In this document: positions 5,876 through 12,745 of the stretch, piece by piece
How positions within the stretch are numbered: position 1 is the stretch's first letter
How the letters are laid out: the number at the start of each line of letters is the position of its first letter
DNA from: Sedimentibacter sp.
Lineage (GTDB): Bacteria > Bacillota > Clostridia > Tissierellales > Sedimentibacteraceae
Direction of reading: 5' to 3'
Length of the DNA: 12,745 nucleotides
Assembly (NCBI GenBank): GCA_029256005.1
Contig: JAQSYS010000021.1
Coordinates: 1-12,745, forward strand
Notes under the pieces: model-generated
Databases searched by the model: none
Seen by the model: only the letters and a program-made list of their open reading frames with translations
Told to the model about the DNA's origin: nothing
Position numbers and translations under genes: made by a program

Positions 5876-6277
5876 TTATACTCTTCTACGTTTTGGTGGT
5901 CTACAACCATTGTGTGGTATCGGAGTAACGTCTTTTATTAAATTAACTTCAAGTCCGGCTGCCTGCAATGATCTTATTGCAGCTTCTCTTCCTGAGCCTG
6001 GTCCTTTAACGTATACTTCTACTGTTTTTAAGCCATGTTCCATAGCTCTCTTTGCAGCTTCTTCTGCTACCATAGATGCTGCATATGGAGTAGATTTTCT
6101 TGAACCCTTAAATCCTAATTGGCCTGAGCTTGCCCAAGAAATTGCATTTCCCTGCAAGTCAGTTAGAGTTACAAGTGTATTGTTAAAAGTAGACTTAATA
6201 TGTGCCTGGCCTTTTTCAATATTTTTACGTTCTCTTTTTCTTACTCTTGTTGTTTTTTGTTGTTTTTTAGCTGCCAC
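5876..6277 (-). CDS. rpsK: 30S ribosomal protein S11
   Basis: S11 forms part of the small-subunit platform, contacts 16S rRNA and lies beside the mRNA exit path. Length 133 aa is normal. The lysine-rich N terminus (AAKKQQKTTRVRKRERKNIE) is followed by the core containing AHIKSTFNNTLVTLTD (25-40) and the C-terminal signature PHNGCRPPKRRRV (121-133). The start is GTG at 6277, preceded by AAAGGAGGGACTTAA with good spacing, and the beginning matches other S11 proteins. It stands between rpsM and rpsD, the usual alpha operon place. Confidence 0.98.
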   Translation of the reverse strand: MAAKKQQKTTRVRKRERKNIEKGQAHIKSTFNNTLVTLTDLQGNAISWASSGQLGFKGSRKSTPYAASMVAEEAAKRAMEHGLKTVEVYVKGPGSGREAAIRSLQAAGLEVNLIKDVTPIPHNGCRPPKRRRV

Positions 6278-6291
6278 TTAAGTCCCTCCTT

Positions 6292-6660
6292 TTACTTTTT
6301 AGATTTTTTTCCTGAAACTCTCTTAGGACCTTTTCTAGTTCTAGAGTTGTTTTTAGTATTTTGTCCTCTTACAGGCAATCCTCTTTTATGTCTGATTCCT
6401 CTGTAACAGTTGATTTCTTTTAATCTTTTTATGTTTAATGAAATTTCTCTTCTTAAGTCACCTTCTACAGGATGCTTATCAATTTCATTTCTTAATTGTT
6501 GTATTTCATCTTCTGTCAGGTCTTTAATTCTAGTATCAGGATTAATGCCTGTTATTTTTAAAATTTTGTTAGAAGTTGCTCTGCCAATACCGTAGATATA
6601 AGTTAATCCTACTTCTACTCTTTTTTCTCTTGGTAAGTCAACACCTGATATTCTGGCCAT
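6292..6660 (-). CDS. rpsM: 30S ribosomal protein S13
   Basis: S13 sits in the head of the small subunit and contacts the large subunit and the P-site tRNA. The length, 122 aa, is usual. MARISGVDLPREKRVEVGLT and the helix-hairpin-helix region around YIYGIGRATSNKIL (21-34) are present. The basic tail (about 90-122) carries the signature RGIRHKRGLPVRGQ and ends in KKSKK, which reaches the tRNA. ATG at 6660 follows GGAGGTGTAAACTTA. It is the first gene of the alpha operon part, 53 bases after rpmJ. Confidence 0.98.
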   Translation of the reverse strand: MARISGVDLPREKRVEVGLTYIYGIGRATSNKILKITGINPDTRIKDLTEDEIQQLRNEIDKHPVEGDLRREISLNIKRLKEINCYRGIRHKRGLPVRGQNTKNNSRTRKGPKRVSGKKSKK

Positions 6661-6713
6661 TAAGTTTACACCTCCTACCTTCGTAGCTACTTAATATATT
6701 AACTATTCTCATC

Positions 6714-6827
6714 TTAACCTTGTTTTTGTTTGTGCTTTGGATTTTCGCAAATTACCATTACTTTACCTTTTCTTCTGATAATCTTGCATTTTTCGCACAT
6801 AGGTTTTACTGATGGTCTTACTTTCAT
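6714..6827 (-). CDS. rpmJ: 50S ribosomal protein L36, zinc-binding form
   Basis: Very short gene of 37 aa: MKVRPSVKPMCEKCK at the start, then a basic middle and VICENPKHKQKQG at the end. Residues C11, C14, C27 and H32 form the zinc ribbon of the cysteine-containing L36 type, in contrast to the paralogues that lack cysteines. L36 binds 23S rRNA at the base of the large subunit. ATG at 6827 is preceded by AAGGAGGTATTACA. Its position between infA and rpsM is the standard one. Identity is certain despite the small size. Confidence 0.97.
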   Translation of the reverse strand: MKVRPSVKPMCEKCKIIRRKGKVMVICENPKHKQKQG

Positions 6828-6839
6828 TGTAATACCTCC

Positions 6840-7058
6840 TTACTTCTTTCTCCAGGTTATTCTTCCTCTTGTCAAATCATACGGTGATAATTCAACAGCT
6901 ACTGTATCACCTGGAAGAATCCTGATATAATTCATTCTCAGTTTTCCAGAAATATGCGCTAAAATCTGGTGCCCGTTTTGAAGCTCAACTTTGAACATTG
7001 CATTAGGAAGTGCTTCCAGGACTTTCCCTTCGACTTCTATTACATCTTTCTTGGACAT
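6840..7058 (-). CDS. infA: Translation initiation factor IF-1
   Basis: IF-1 binds the A site of the 30S subunit during initiation. The protein has 72 aa, the exact family length, and is one S1/OB-fold domain. The recognisable segments are MSKKDVIEVEGKVLEALPNA, MFKVELQNGHQILAHISGK and MNYIRILPGDTVAVELSPYD, ending in RGRITWRKK. ATG at 7058 is three bases after the stop of the KOW-domain gene, and its ribosome binding site (GGAGGTTGAGTG) lies in the end of that gene, so translation may be coupled. rpmJ follows by 12 bases. Confidence 0.98.
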   Translation of the reverse strand: MSKKDVIEVEGKVLEALPNAMFKVELQNGHQILAHISGKLRMNYIRILPGDTVAVELSPYDLTRGRITWRKK

Positions 7059-7061
7059 TGA

Positions 7062-7364
7062 TCACTCAACCTCCATTTCTTTAGATGCACCAGTTGTATA
7101 AGGCTCTAACAGCCTTTTTATAAATGCATCATCTAGATTTTCATTGCTTTGTACTTTGTCTGCAAATTCTGTCAATACTGTATTATAAATCACTAAATGC
7201 TTCACTTTCTTTTTTTTAAGGGAGCTTAGTTTTCTAAGATCTCCGTCACATACTAAAACATATTGTTCATCTAAAATCTGGTATATGATACAGACTCTGT
7301 CCTTATCTCTTCCTGCTTTAGATTTAACTATTTGACCAATTTTCAAATCTGTTGTTAATTCCAA
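7062..7364 (-). CDS. KOW-domain RNA-binding protein (L14e-like)
   Basis: A 100-aa basic protein with a KOW motif near its N terminus (about 8-35, LKIGQIVKSKAGRDKDRVCI), as in the L14e/KOW-type RNA-binding proteins that are often found between map and infA in Firmicutes. The middle contains a lysine run (LKKKKVKH, about 49-56); the C-terminal part is acidic and less conserved, ending in KEMEVE. The start is TTG at 7364. An AGGGGTGAT site precedes it, no in-frame ATG is available near the beginning, and the KOW motif starts only a few residues later. It lies 10 bases after map and 3 before infA. A role in ribosome biogenesis or translation is inferred from context; no precise function can be given. 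Confidence 0.85.
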   Translation of the reverse strand: MELTTDLKIGQIVKSKAGRDKDRVCIIYQILDEQYVLVCDGDLRKLSSLKKKKVKHLVIYNTVLTEFADKVQSNENLDDAFIKRLLEPYTTGASKEMEVE

Positions 7365-7374
7365 TAAATCACCC

Positions 7375-8121
7375 CTATATTACGGTTAAAAGCTCTGGTT
7401 CTCCATCAGTAATTGCAACCGTGTGCTCATAGTGAGCCGATGGTCTCCCATCCACAGTCACCACAGTCCAGTCGTTGTCAAGTACCTTAACATTATACTT
7501 TCCTGCATTTATCATAGGTTCAATAGCAAGCACCATTCCTTCTTGCAGCCGCGGTCCCTTGCCTGGTTTTCCGAAGTTTGGTATTTGCGGTGATTCATGC
7601 ATATTCTTACCAACTCCGTGCCCTACAAAGTCTCTTACAACTGAGAAGCCTTGACTTTCCGCATACTGTTGTATAGCATGCGATATATCCGACAGCCTGA
7701 ATGAGGTTTTAGCAAACTTAATTCCTTCATAGAAACTTTGTCTTGTTGCCTCCACAAGTCGTCTTCTTTCATCTTCAACTTCTCCAACGTAAAATGTCTT
7801 TGCACTATCCCCTACGTATCCTTCAAAGGTAGCACCGATGTCAATGCTCACAATATCGCCTTCTAAAAGCTTTCTGTCGCTAGGAAATCCGTGAACTACC
7901 TCTTCATTTACAGAAGCACATATTGAAAATGGAAATCCACCATAACCTTTAAATGTAGGTATAGCATTTTGAGATCTTAAGAATTCTTCAACCAACTGGT
8001 CAAGTTCTTTAGTAGTAACACCAGGTTTAATATATTCTCTCACTAACTCATGAGATTTTGCTACTAAACGACCGGCTTTTCTCATTACTTCTATTTCTCT
8101 TTTAGTCTTGAGGATAATCAT
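7375..8121 (-). CDS. map: Methionine aminopeptidase, type I
   Basis: Removes the initiator methionine from new proteins at the ribosome. The length, 248 aa, fits the short type Ia bacterial enzyme. All residues of the metal centre are visible: D94 in VSIDIGA, D105 in GDSAKTF, H168 in DFVGHGVGKNMHE, E201 in LAIEPM and E232 in YEHTVAI. The substrate-binding H77 in NEEVVHGFP is also present. The N terminus lacks the zinc-finger or SEC-C extensions found in some paralogues. ATG at 8121 lies one base after the adk stop, with a GAGGAAAAAG site inside the adk end, which suggests translational coupling. The context adk-map-KOW-infA is standard. Confidence 0.98.
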   Translation of the reverse strand: MIILKTKREIEVMRKAGRLVAKSHELVREYIKPGVTTKELDQLVEEFLRSQNAIPTFKGYGGFPFSICASVNEEVVHGFPSDRKLLEGDIVSIDIGATFEGYVGDSAKTFYVGEVEDERRRLVEATRQSFYEGIKFAKTSFRLSDISHAIQQYAESQGFSVVRDFVGHGVGKNMHESPQIPNFGKPGKGPRLQEGMVLAIEPMINAGKYNVKVLDNDWTVVTVDGRPSAHYEHTVAITDGEPELLTVI

Positions 8122-8122
8122 A

Positions 8123-8770
8123 TTACTTTTTCCTCATTTTTGCAACAATGTCTTTACCGACTTCAGCTATAGGTCTTTCTCCGTCTATGTTTATGATTAT
8201 ACCCTTTTTAGTGTAATAATCAATAAGCGGTTCTGTTTGCTCTAAATAGACATTAATTCTCTTAGTAACCGTTTCTTCAGTATCATCTTTTCTCTGAAGA
8301 AGTTCGCCTCCGCATTTGTCGCAAGTTCCTTCTTTTGAAGGTTTATTGAATGTCATGTGGTATGTTTGACCGCAGTCTTTGCACACCCTTCTTCCAACAG
8401 CTCTATCAATAAGAAGTTCTTTTCTTACTTCTATATTAACAACGTAATCTAGCTTTTGATTCATGCTATTTAAAGCATCTTCAAGGGCATCAGCCTGGAA
8501 TATTGTTCTAGGAAATCCGTCCAACAGAAATCCATTTTTGCAATCATCCTTCTTAAGTCTGTCCTTAACCAGTTCTACTGTTAATTCATCAGGAACAAGT
8601 AATCCTTGGTCCATAAATTCTTTGGCTTTTTTACCAAGAACTGTTCCTTCTTTAATGTTTTGTCTAAAGATATCTCCTGTAGAAATATGTGGTATTGAAA
8701 ATTCTTTTACAATTGTTTCAGCTTGAGTTCCCTTTCCGGCTCCCGGAGGTCCCAATAAAATTGTTCTCAT
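8123..8770 (-). CDS. adk: Adenylate kinase, long form with zinc-binding lid
   Basis: Catalyses ATP + AMP to 2 ADP and balances the adenylate pool. It has 215 aa. The P-loop is GPPGAGKGT (7-15). The AMP-binding region includes STGDIFRQNI (30-39), and LLDGFPRT (82-89) follows. The lid domain (about 125-162) carries C130, C133, C150 and C153, a four-cysteine zinc site typical of gram-positive enzymes. ATG at 8770 opens with MRTILLGPPGAGKGTQ, the usual first residues, after an AAAGGGGTAAGG leader. secY ends 20 bases upstream, and map starts one base after this gene. Confidence 0.99.
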   Translation of the reverse strand: MRTILLGPPGAGKGTQAETIVKEFSIPHISTGDIFRQNIKEGTVLGKKAKEFMDQGLLVPDELTVELVKDRLKKDDCKNGFLLDGFPRTIFQADALEDALNSMNQKLDYVVNIEVRKELLIDRAVGRRVCKDCGQTYHMTFNKPSKEGTCDKCGGELLQRKDDTEETVTKRINVYLEQTEPLIDYYTKKGIIINIDGERPIAEVGKDIVAKMRKK

Positions 8771-8790
8771 TTTCCTTACCCCTTTCTTTC

Positions 8791-10059
8791 TTATTTCAAG
8801 AAACCTTTGTAGTGTCTCATTAACATTTGAGCCTCTACCTGCTTCATTGTTTCAAGAGCTACACCAGTTACAATTAACAGTGATGTTCCGCCAAAATTAA
8901 TGTTTAAATCTGTAAATGAAAATACTAAAGTTGGTATAGTCGCTATAATTGCAAGTGCTACTGCTCCTGCTATTGTTATTCTATTTAAAACTTTGTTCAA
9001 ATAATCAGCAGTTGGTCTGCCCGGTCTAATTCCAGGTATAAATCCTCCATTTTCTTTCAGGGTATTTGCATATTCAAATGGATTGAATTGTACCGCTGTA
9101 TAGAAATATGTGAAGAAAATTATCAAGAGTATATTTAATACCGTGTAAACATATACTCCAGGACTTTGTGCTACTGAAAAATATTTTTGAACTCCTGAAG
9201 CCATCGCTGGGAAGAAGAATGCCAAAGTCTGTGGTATAGCTAAAAGTGTTGAAGCAAATATTACCGGCATAACTCCAGCCATTAACACTTTCATAGGAAT
9301 GTGTGTGTTTTGTCCGCCGTACATTTTTCTACCTACAACTCTTTTTGCATACTGAACAGGTACTTTTCTTTCACCTTGCTGTATAGCAATAACTCCTACA
9401 ACTATTATAAAAGCAAATATCAGGAATAATAGAATTTCCAATATGTTAACAGCACCATTTTGTACTTGGTAAATCATTGTTCCTAAATCTGAAGGATATT
9501 GTGATACTATACCAATCATGATAATGAGTGATATACCATTTCCAATACCTTTGTCTGTTATTAACTCACCTAACCACATTAGGAATGCTGTACCAGCTGT
9601 TAAAACTATTACTACAGACACAATTGATAAGAAGCTCTGATCTATTATTGCTGAATTAAAGAATCCAACGCTGTATGCAGTAGCTTGAATCAATGCAAGT
9701 ATAACAGTCACATATCTGGTCCATTGAGCCATTTTTTTCTTGCCGTCTTCACGTTTAAATATTTCTTCAAGTTTTGGAATAGCAATTGCTAATAACTGAA
9801 GAATAATTGAAGACGTAATGTATGGATAAATATTTAAAGCAAATATTGTAAAATCTTTAAAAGCTCCACCGGACATCATATCAAAGAAGTCCAATAAGCC
9901 TCCTGCATTTCCTGAAAACATGTTGTCTACCACTGTTCTGTCAATACCTGGTACAGGTATAACAGCTCCAAGTCTGTAAACAACTAACATCATTAATGTG
10001 AATAACATTCTTTTTCTTAAATCAGGTATTTTCCATGCATTTTTCAAAGTTTCAAACAA
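8791..10059 (-). CDS. secY: Protein translocase channel subunit SecY
   Basis: Central pore of the Sec translocon in the cytoplasmic membrane, 422 aa with ten predicted membrane segments. The N terminus MFETLKNAWKIPDLRKRM is the expected amphipathic cytosolic part before segment 1 (about 19-38). Motifs include GIGNGIS (171-177) and ERKVPVQYAKR (230-240) in the cytosolic loop that contacts SecA and the ribosome. The C terminus ends in LMRHYKGFLK. The start is TTG at 10059, chosen because the conserved N terminus begins there. The ribosome binding site GAGGTGAT lies in the end of rplO, whose stop codon is one base away. The later Met19 would remove the conserved N-terminal helix. The weak start codon may hold SecY below ribosomal protein levels; this is inference. 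Confidence 0.98.
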   Translation of the reverse strand: MFETLKNAWKIPDLRKRMLFTLMMLVVYRLGAVIPVPGIDRTVVDNMFSGNAGGLLDFFDMMSGGAFKDFTIFALNIYPYITSSIILQLLAIAIPKLEEIFKREDGKKKMAQWTRYVTVILALIQATAYSVGFFNSAIIDQSFLSIVSVVIVLTAGTAFLMWLGELITDKGIGNGISLIIMIGIVSQYPSDLGTMIYQVQNGAVNILEILLFLIFAFIIVVGVIAIQQGERKVPVQYAKRVVGRKMYGGQNTHIPMKVLMAGVMPVIFASTLLAIPQTLAFFFPAMASGVQKYFSVAQSPGVYVYTVLNILLIIFFTYFYTAVQFNPFEYANTLKENGGFIPGIRPGRPTADYLNKVLNRITIAGAVALAIIATIPTLVFSFTDLNINFGGTSLLIVTGVALETMKQVEAQMLMRHYKGFLK

Positions 10060-10060
10060 C

Positions 10061-10501
10061 TTAGATCACCTCAGCTTTTCCGCCGGCAGCTTCGATTTTT
10101 TCTACCGCTGATTTGCTGAATTTATGAGCCTTAACTGTAAGCTTCTTAGCAAGTTCACCGTTTCCCAGCACCTTAACACCATCAAGTTGTTTTTTAACTA
10201 TACCCTCTGATTTAAGAAGTTCCGGAGTAATCTCTGCCCCATCTTCGAATTGGTTTAACACTTCAACATTAATCTCAGCAAACTGAGTTCCAAAAATATT
10301 TGTGAATCCTCTTTTTGGAAGTCTCCTGTAAAGAGGCATCTGTCCGCCTTCAAATCCTGGTCTTACTCCACCGCCTGAACGAGATTTCTGACCATTCATT
10401 CCTCTACCAGCAGTTTTACCTTGTCCTGTGGCTGTACCTCTTCCTAATCTCTTTCTATTTTTTGAACTACCAGGATTAGGTTTTAATTCATGAAGTTTCA
10501 T
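10061..10501 (-). CDS. rplO: 50S ribosomal protein L15
   Basis: L15 binds 23S rRNA late in large-subunit assembly. It has 146 aa. The start MKLHELKPNPGSSKNRKRLG is the family standard, followed by a glycine- and arginine-rich flexible extension (about 20-52, with GKTAGRGMNGQKSR) that penetrates the rRNA core, and a globular C-terminal part (about 75-146). I chose ATG at 10501. A GTG three codons upstream (10510) falls inside the AAGGAGG ribosome binding site and would give an unusual N terminus. The 3' end contains the ribosome binding site for secY. Confidence 0.97.
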   Translation of the reverse strand: MKLHELKPNPGSSKNRKRLGRGTATGQGKTAGRGMNGQKSRSGGGVRPGFEGGQMPLYRRLPKRGFTNIFGTQFAEINVEVLNQFEDGAEITPELLKSEGIVKKQLDGVKVLGNGELAKKLTVKAHKFSKSAVEKIEAAGGKAEVI

Positions 10502-10509
10502 TTTTAACA

Positions 10510-10516
10510 CCTCCTT
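10510..10516 (-). promoter_or_regulatory. Ribosome binding site that fixes the rplO start
   Basis: AAGGAGG on the minus strand lies eight bases before ATG at 10501. It overlaps the alternative in-frame GTG at 10508-10510, which therefore cannot be the real start. Confidence 0.85.
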
Positions 10517-10522
10517 ATAGTT

Positions 10523-10699
10523 TTATTCAATTATTTCTACCATGAAGTCTACTTTTTTGATCATTCCTCTGATTTGAGGTGTATCTTCTTTTTCAACCAC
10601 GTGGCCAATTTTTCTCAAACCTAAAGCTTCCATGTTCTTAATCTGATTAGGAGTTTTAGAACATATGCTTCTGATTTGTTTTATTTTTATCTTTGCCAT
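10523..10699 (-). CDS. rpmD: 50S ribosomal protein L30
   Basis: Short large-subunit protein of 58 aa, the normal bacterial L30 size. The sequence begins MAKIKIKQIRSICSKTPNQI and continues with a segment matching the family pattern: EALGLRKIGHVVEKEDTPQI (24-43) and RGMIKKVDFMVEIIE at the end. ATG at 10699 is preceded by AGAGGTGATATT, which overlaps the end of rpsE (stop 12 bases upstream). It lies between rpsE and rplO as in the spc operon. It is easy to miss because of its length, but the identity is clear. Confidence 0.97.
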   Translation of the reverse strand: MAKIKIKQIRSICSKTPNQIKNMEALGLRKIGHVVEKEDTPQIRGMIKKVDFMVEIIE

Positions 10700-10710
10700 A
10701 ATATCACCTC

Positions 10711-11220
10711 TTACCCTAATATTTCTTCTACAGATTTACCTCTGACTTTTGCTACATCTTCAGGTTTTTTTAGAAGTTTTAAGGCTTCAATTGTTGCATT
10801 TACTACATTTCTAGGATTACTTGATCCTAAAGATTTTGTTCTTATATCTCTAACACCTGCTAATTCTAACACTGCACGAACAGGTCCTCCAGCTATAATT
10901 CCTGTACCTTCTTTAGCTGGTTTTATAAGAACTCTGCCTGCGCCGAATCTGCCAATTATTTCATGTGGCACTGTTGTGTTAATCAGTGGCACTTCAATCA
11001 TATTCTTCTTAGCATCTTGGATGGCTTTTCTGATAGCATCCGGAATTTCGATAGCTTTTGCCATTCCTATTCCAACATGACCATTTTCATCGCCTACAAC
11101 AACTAACACGCTGAATCTAAAGTTTCTACCGCCTTTAACAACTTTAGTAACACGGTTGATGCTGATAACTTTTTCTTTTACATCCAATTGGCTTGCATCT
11201 ATACGTCCACGTTGCTCCAT
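10711..11220 (-). CDS. rpsE: 30S ribosomal protein S5
   Basis: S5 acts in decoding accuracy and subunit assembly. It has 169 aa. The N-terminal double-stranded-RNA-binding-like domain (about 16-80) contains KVVKGGRNFRFSVLVVVGD (26-44), including the loop where spectinomycin-resistance changes are known in other bacteria, and GHVGIGMAKA (47-56). The C-terminal domain includes GTGIIAGGPVRAVLELAGV (105-123) and LGSSNPRNVVNATIEAL. ATG at 11220 follows AGGAGGTTAGTC. Spacing to rplR is 14 bases. Confidence 0.98.
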   Translation of the reverse strand: MEQRGRIDASQLDVKEKVISINRVTKVVKGGRNFRFSVLVVVGDENGHVGIGMAKAIEIPDAIRKAIQDAKKNMIEVPLINTTVPHEIIGRFGAGRVLIKPAKEGTGIIAGGPVRAVLELAGVRDIRTKSLGSSNPRNVVNATIEALKLLKKPEDVAKVRGKSVEEILG

Positions 11221-11234
11221 GACTAACCTCCTTT

Positions 11235-11603
11235 TTAAAATTCAAGTCCGCTTTCTCTTGCTCCATCTGCAAGTAATTTAACTCTTCCGTGATATAAATA
11301 TCCGCCTCTGTCAAAAACTACTGCATTTATACCTTTATTTTTCGCTCTTTCTCCTACTGTCTTGCCTACTAATTTTGCTGCTTCTGTCTTAGTAAGCTCA
11401 GCTACTTGAGCTAATAACTCTTTATCTAATGTAGATGCAGAAGCTATAGTCTTACCAGTAGCATCATCAATTACTTGAGCGTATATGTGCTTAGAGCTTT
11501 TAAAAATATTCAATCTTGGTCTCTCAGGAGTTCCTACGATTTTGTTTCTTATACTATAGTGTCTTTCTTTTCTCTTTTGATTTTTATCAATTTTTTTAAG
11601 CAC
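11235..11603 (-). CDS. rplR: 50S ribosomal protein L18
   Basis: L18 binds 5S rRNA and, with L5, joins it to the large subunit. It has 122 aa, the usual size. The basic N terminus (MLKKIDKNQKRKERHYSIRN) is followed by RPRLNIFKSSKHIYAQVIDD (28-47), and the C-terminal signature VVFDRGGYLYHGRV (95-108) is complete, ending in ADGARESGLEF. The start is GTG at 11603, with GAAAGGAG about nine bases upstream and no competing ATG. The gene stands between rplF and rpsE. Confidence 0.97.
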   Translation of the reverse strand: MLKKIDKNQKRKERHYSIRNKIVGTPERPRLNIFKSSKHIYAQVIDDATGKTIASASTLDKELLAQVAELTKTEAAKLVGKTVGERAKNKGINAVVFDRGGYLYHGRVKLLADGARESGLEF

Positions 11604-11631
11604 TAATACTCACTCCTTTCTTCATATCTTG

Positions 11632-12171
11632 TTATTTACCAGTCTTACCAGCTTTACGTCTAACAACTTCATTAGAGTATTTAATTCCTTTACCCTTGTA
11701 TGGTTCAGGTCTTCTCCAGTCTCTGATAACAGCTGCGTAATTTCCTACTTGCTGTTTATCTATGCCTTTTACTACTATTTTATTAGTTCCTTCAACTGCT
11801 GTTTCAATTCCGTTAGGATCTTCCATTTCAACAGGATGTGAAAAACCTAAGTTTAATACTAATTTACTTCCTTGTTTTTGTGCTCTATATCCAACACCTA
11901 CTATTTCAAGTGTTTTAGTAAATCCATCTGTAACCCCAACTACCATGTTGCTGATAAGAGTTCTTGTAAGACCATGAAGTGATCTGTTTTCTTTTTCATC
12001 ATTTGGTCTGGAAACATTAATTTCTGAACCTTCAACTTTAATTTCCATTGCCTTTGCAAGCTGTTGTTCAATTTGTCCCTTTGGTCCCTTAACAATTGCA
12101 TAGTTGTTTTTATCGATTGATACTTCAACATTCGCAGGTATATTTACAGGTTTGATACCTATTCTTGACAT
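11632..12171 (-). CDS. rplF: 50S ribosomal protein L6
   Basis: L6 lies near the factor-binding site of the large subunit beside the sarcin-ricin loop. It has 179 aa with two similar domains (about 1-80 and 82-179). The start MSRIGIKPVNIPANVEVSID and the signature RRPEPYKGKGIKYSNEVVRR (153-172) are intact. ATG at 12171 follows AGGAGGTGCTAAG. The rpsH stop is 24 bases upstream and rplR follows after 28 bases. Confidence 0.98.
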   Translation of the reverse strand: MSRIGIKPVNIPANVEVSIDKNNYAIVKGPKGQIEQQLAKAMEIKVEGSEINVSRPNDEKENRSLHGLTRTLISNMVVGVTDGFTKTLEIVGVGYRAQKQGSKLVLNLGFSHPVEMEDPNGIETAVEGTNKIVVKGIDKQQVGNYAAVIRDWRRPEPYKGKGIKYSNEVVRRKAGKTGK

Positions 12172-12195
12172 CTTAGCACCTCCTATTCGTTATTA

Positions 12196-12594
12196 TTACC
12201 ATACGTAGCAGATTACTTCTCCGCCAACACCCTGTGTTCTTGCTTTTCTATCAGTCACAATTCCTTGTGATGTTGAAAGTATAGCTATACCCAAGCCGCC
12301 TAAAACTCTTGGAGTTTCTTCTTTTCCTACATAAACTCTAAGTCCAGGTTTTGATATTCTCTTTATGCCTGTTATAACTCTTTCTTTATTTTGCTGGTAT
12401 TTAAGTTCAACTCTTATAATACCTTGTTTTGCGTCATCTATAACATCAAAACCTTTAATATAACCTTCTTCTAACAATATGTTAGCTATTTCCTTCTTTA
12501 TTTTAGAAGCTGGTATATCAACAAATTCATGTTTTGAATGATTAGCATTTCTTATTCTCGTTAACATATCTGCGATAGGATCTGTCATTACCAT
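12196..12594 (-). CDS. rpsH: 30S ribosomal protein S8
   Basis: S8 binds the central domain of 16S rRNA and in several bacteria represses the spc operon. It has 132 aa, the Firmicutes length. The N terminus MVMTDPIADMLTRIRNANHS and the C-terminal rRNA-binding signature ILSTSQGIVTDRKARTQGVG (105-124), ending in EVICYVW, are present. I chose the first ATG (12594) over the internal Met3 because GGAGG lies eight bases before it and related S8 proteins also begin MVMTDPIADM. The gene follows rpsN and precedes rplF. Confidence 0.98.
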   Translation of the reverse strand: MVMTDPIADMLTRIRNANHSKHEFVDIPASKIKKEIANILLEEGYIKGFDVIDDAKQGIIRVELKYQQNKERVITGIKRISKPGLRVYVGKEETPRVLGGLGIAILSTSQGIVTDRKARTQGVGGEVICYVW

Positions 12595-12624
12595 GTAAGT
12601 AACCTCCTTCCATTTTATAAAATT

Positions 12625-12745
12625 TTACCAACTAGCTTTTTTAACTCCAGGTATCTGACCTTTATAAGCCAGTTCTCTAAAGCATATACGGCATATACCG
12701 AATTTCCTTAAATAAGCATGAGGTCTTCCACAAATCTTGCATCTT
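12625..12745 (-). CDS. rpsN: 30S ribosomal protein S14, zinc-binding (type Z), partial
   Basis: The last 39 residues of S14 are present; the gene starts beyond the window edge. The visible part begins RCKICGRPHAYLRKFGICRI and ends PGVKKASW before the TAA stop. Four cysteines in two C-x2-C pairs form the zinc ribbon of the short (about 61 aa) S14 type, whereas the longer zinc-free form lacks them. S14 lies in the head of the small subunit. It is upstream of rpsH as expected for the spc operon, with a 30-base gap containing the rpsH ribosome binding site. Confidence 0.95.
   Translation of the reverse strand, partial: RCKICGRPHAYLRKFGICRICFRELAYKGQIPGVKKASW

Noticed and set aside
10502..10510. 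GTG start at 10510 for rplO
   Set aside because: It lies inside the AAGGAGG ribosome binding site, and the standard L15 N terminus begins at ATG 10501.
1..12745. Mobile elements, CRISPR arrays, tRNA or rRNA genes
   Set aside because: I found no transposase or integrase frame, no regularly spaced repeats and no tRNA-like fold on either strand.

Overview
The window is AT-rich, and every gene I can support lies on the minus strand, so transcription runs from 12745 down to 1. The organism is probably a low-GC Firmicute of the Clostridia/Tissierellia kind. The evidence is the base composition, strong AGGAGG-type ribosome binding sites, a ribosomal-protein operon in the gram-positive spc/alpha order that includes a KOW-domain gene between map and infA, and a cyclic-peptide (agr-type) quorum-sensing locus. 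I cannot name the genus from sequence alone.

From 12745 to 3870 is the distal half of the spc operon followed by the alpha operon. The order is rpsN (partial), rpsH, rplF, rplR, rpsE, rpmD, rplO, secY, adk, map, a KOW-domain RNA-binding protein, infA, rpmJ, rpsM, rpsK, rpsD, rpoA, rplQ. Gaps are between 1 and about 55 bases and no internal terminator is visible, so it probably forms one long transcript whose main promoter lies outside the window. It supplies small- and large-subunit proteins, the SecY translocon channel, adenylate kinase, methionine aminopeptidase, IF-1 and the RNA polymerase alpha subunit. It ends at a stem-loop plus T-run terminator (3774-3808). rpmD (58 aa) and rpmJ (37 aa) are short genes read directly from the sequence.

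From 3773 to 3191 is a non-coding AT-rich spacer. At its agr-proximal end it carries a likely agrC promoter with a perfect inverted repeat over the predicted transcription start.

From 3190 to 43 is a complete agr-type quorum-sensing cassette in the order agrC (membrane histidine kinase), agrD (45-aa signal precursor), agrB (membrane peptidase), agrA (LytTR response regulator). This C-D-B-A order differs from the staphylococcal B-D-C-A order. agrD has its own well-formed promoter and overlaps agrB. A terminator follows agrB, and a separate promoter precedes agrA. Sensor, signal production and response regulator therefore look like three transcription units. In the expected working model AgrB cleaves AgrD and cyclises it to a thiolactone (predicted five-residue ring C-I-L-L-V), AgrC senses the exported peptide, and AgrA regulates target promoters. 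This locus is the most interesting part of the window; the ribosomal part is conventional.
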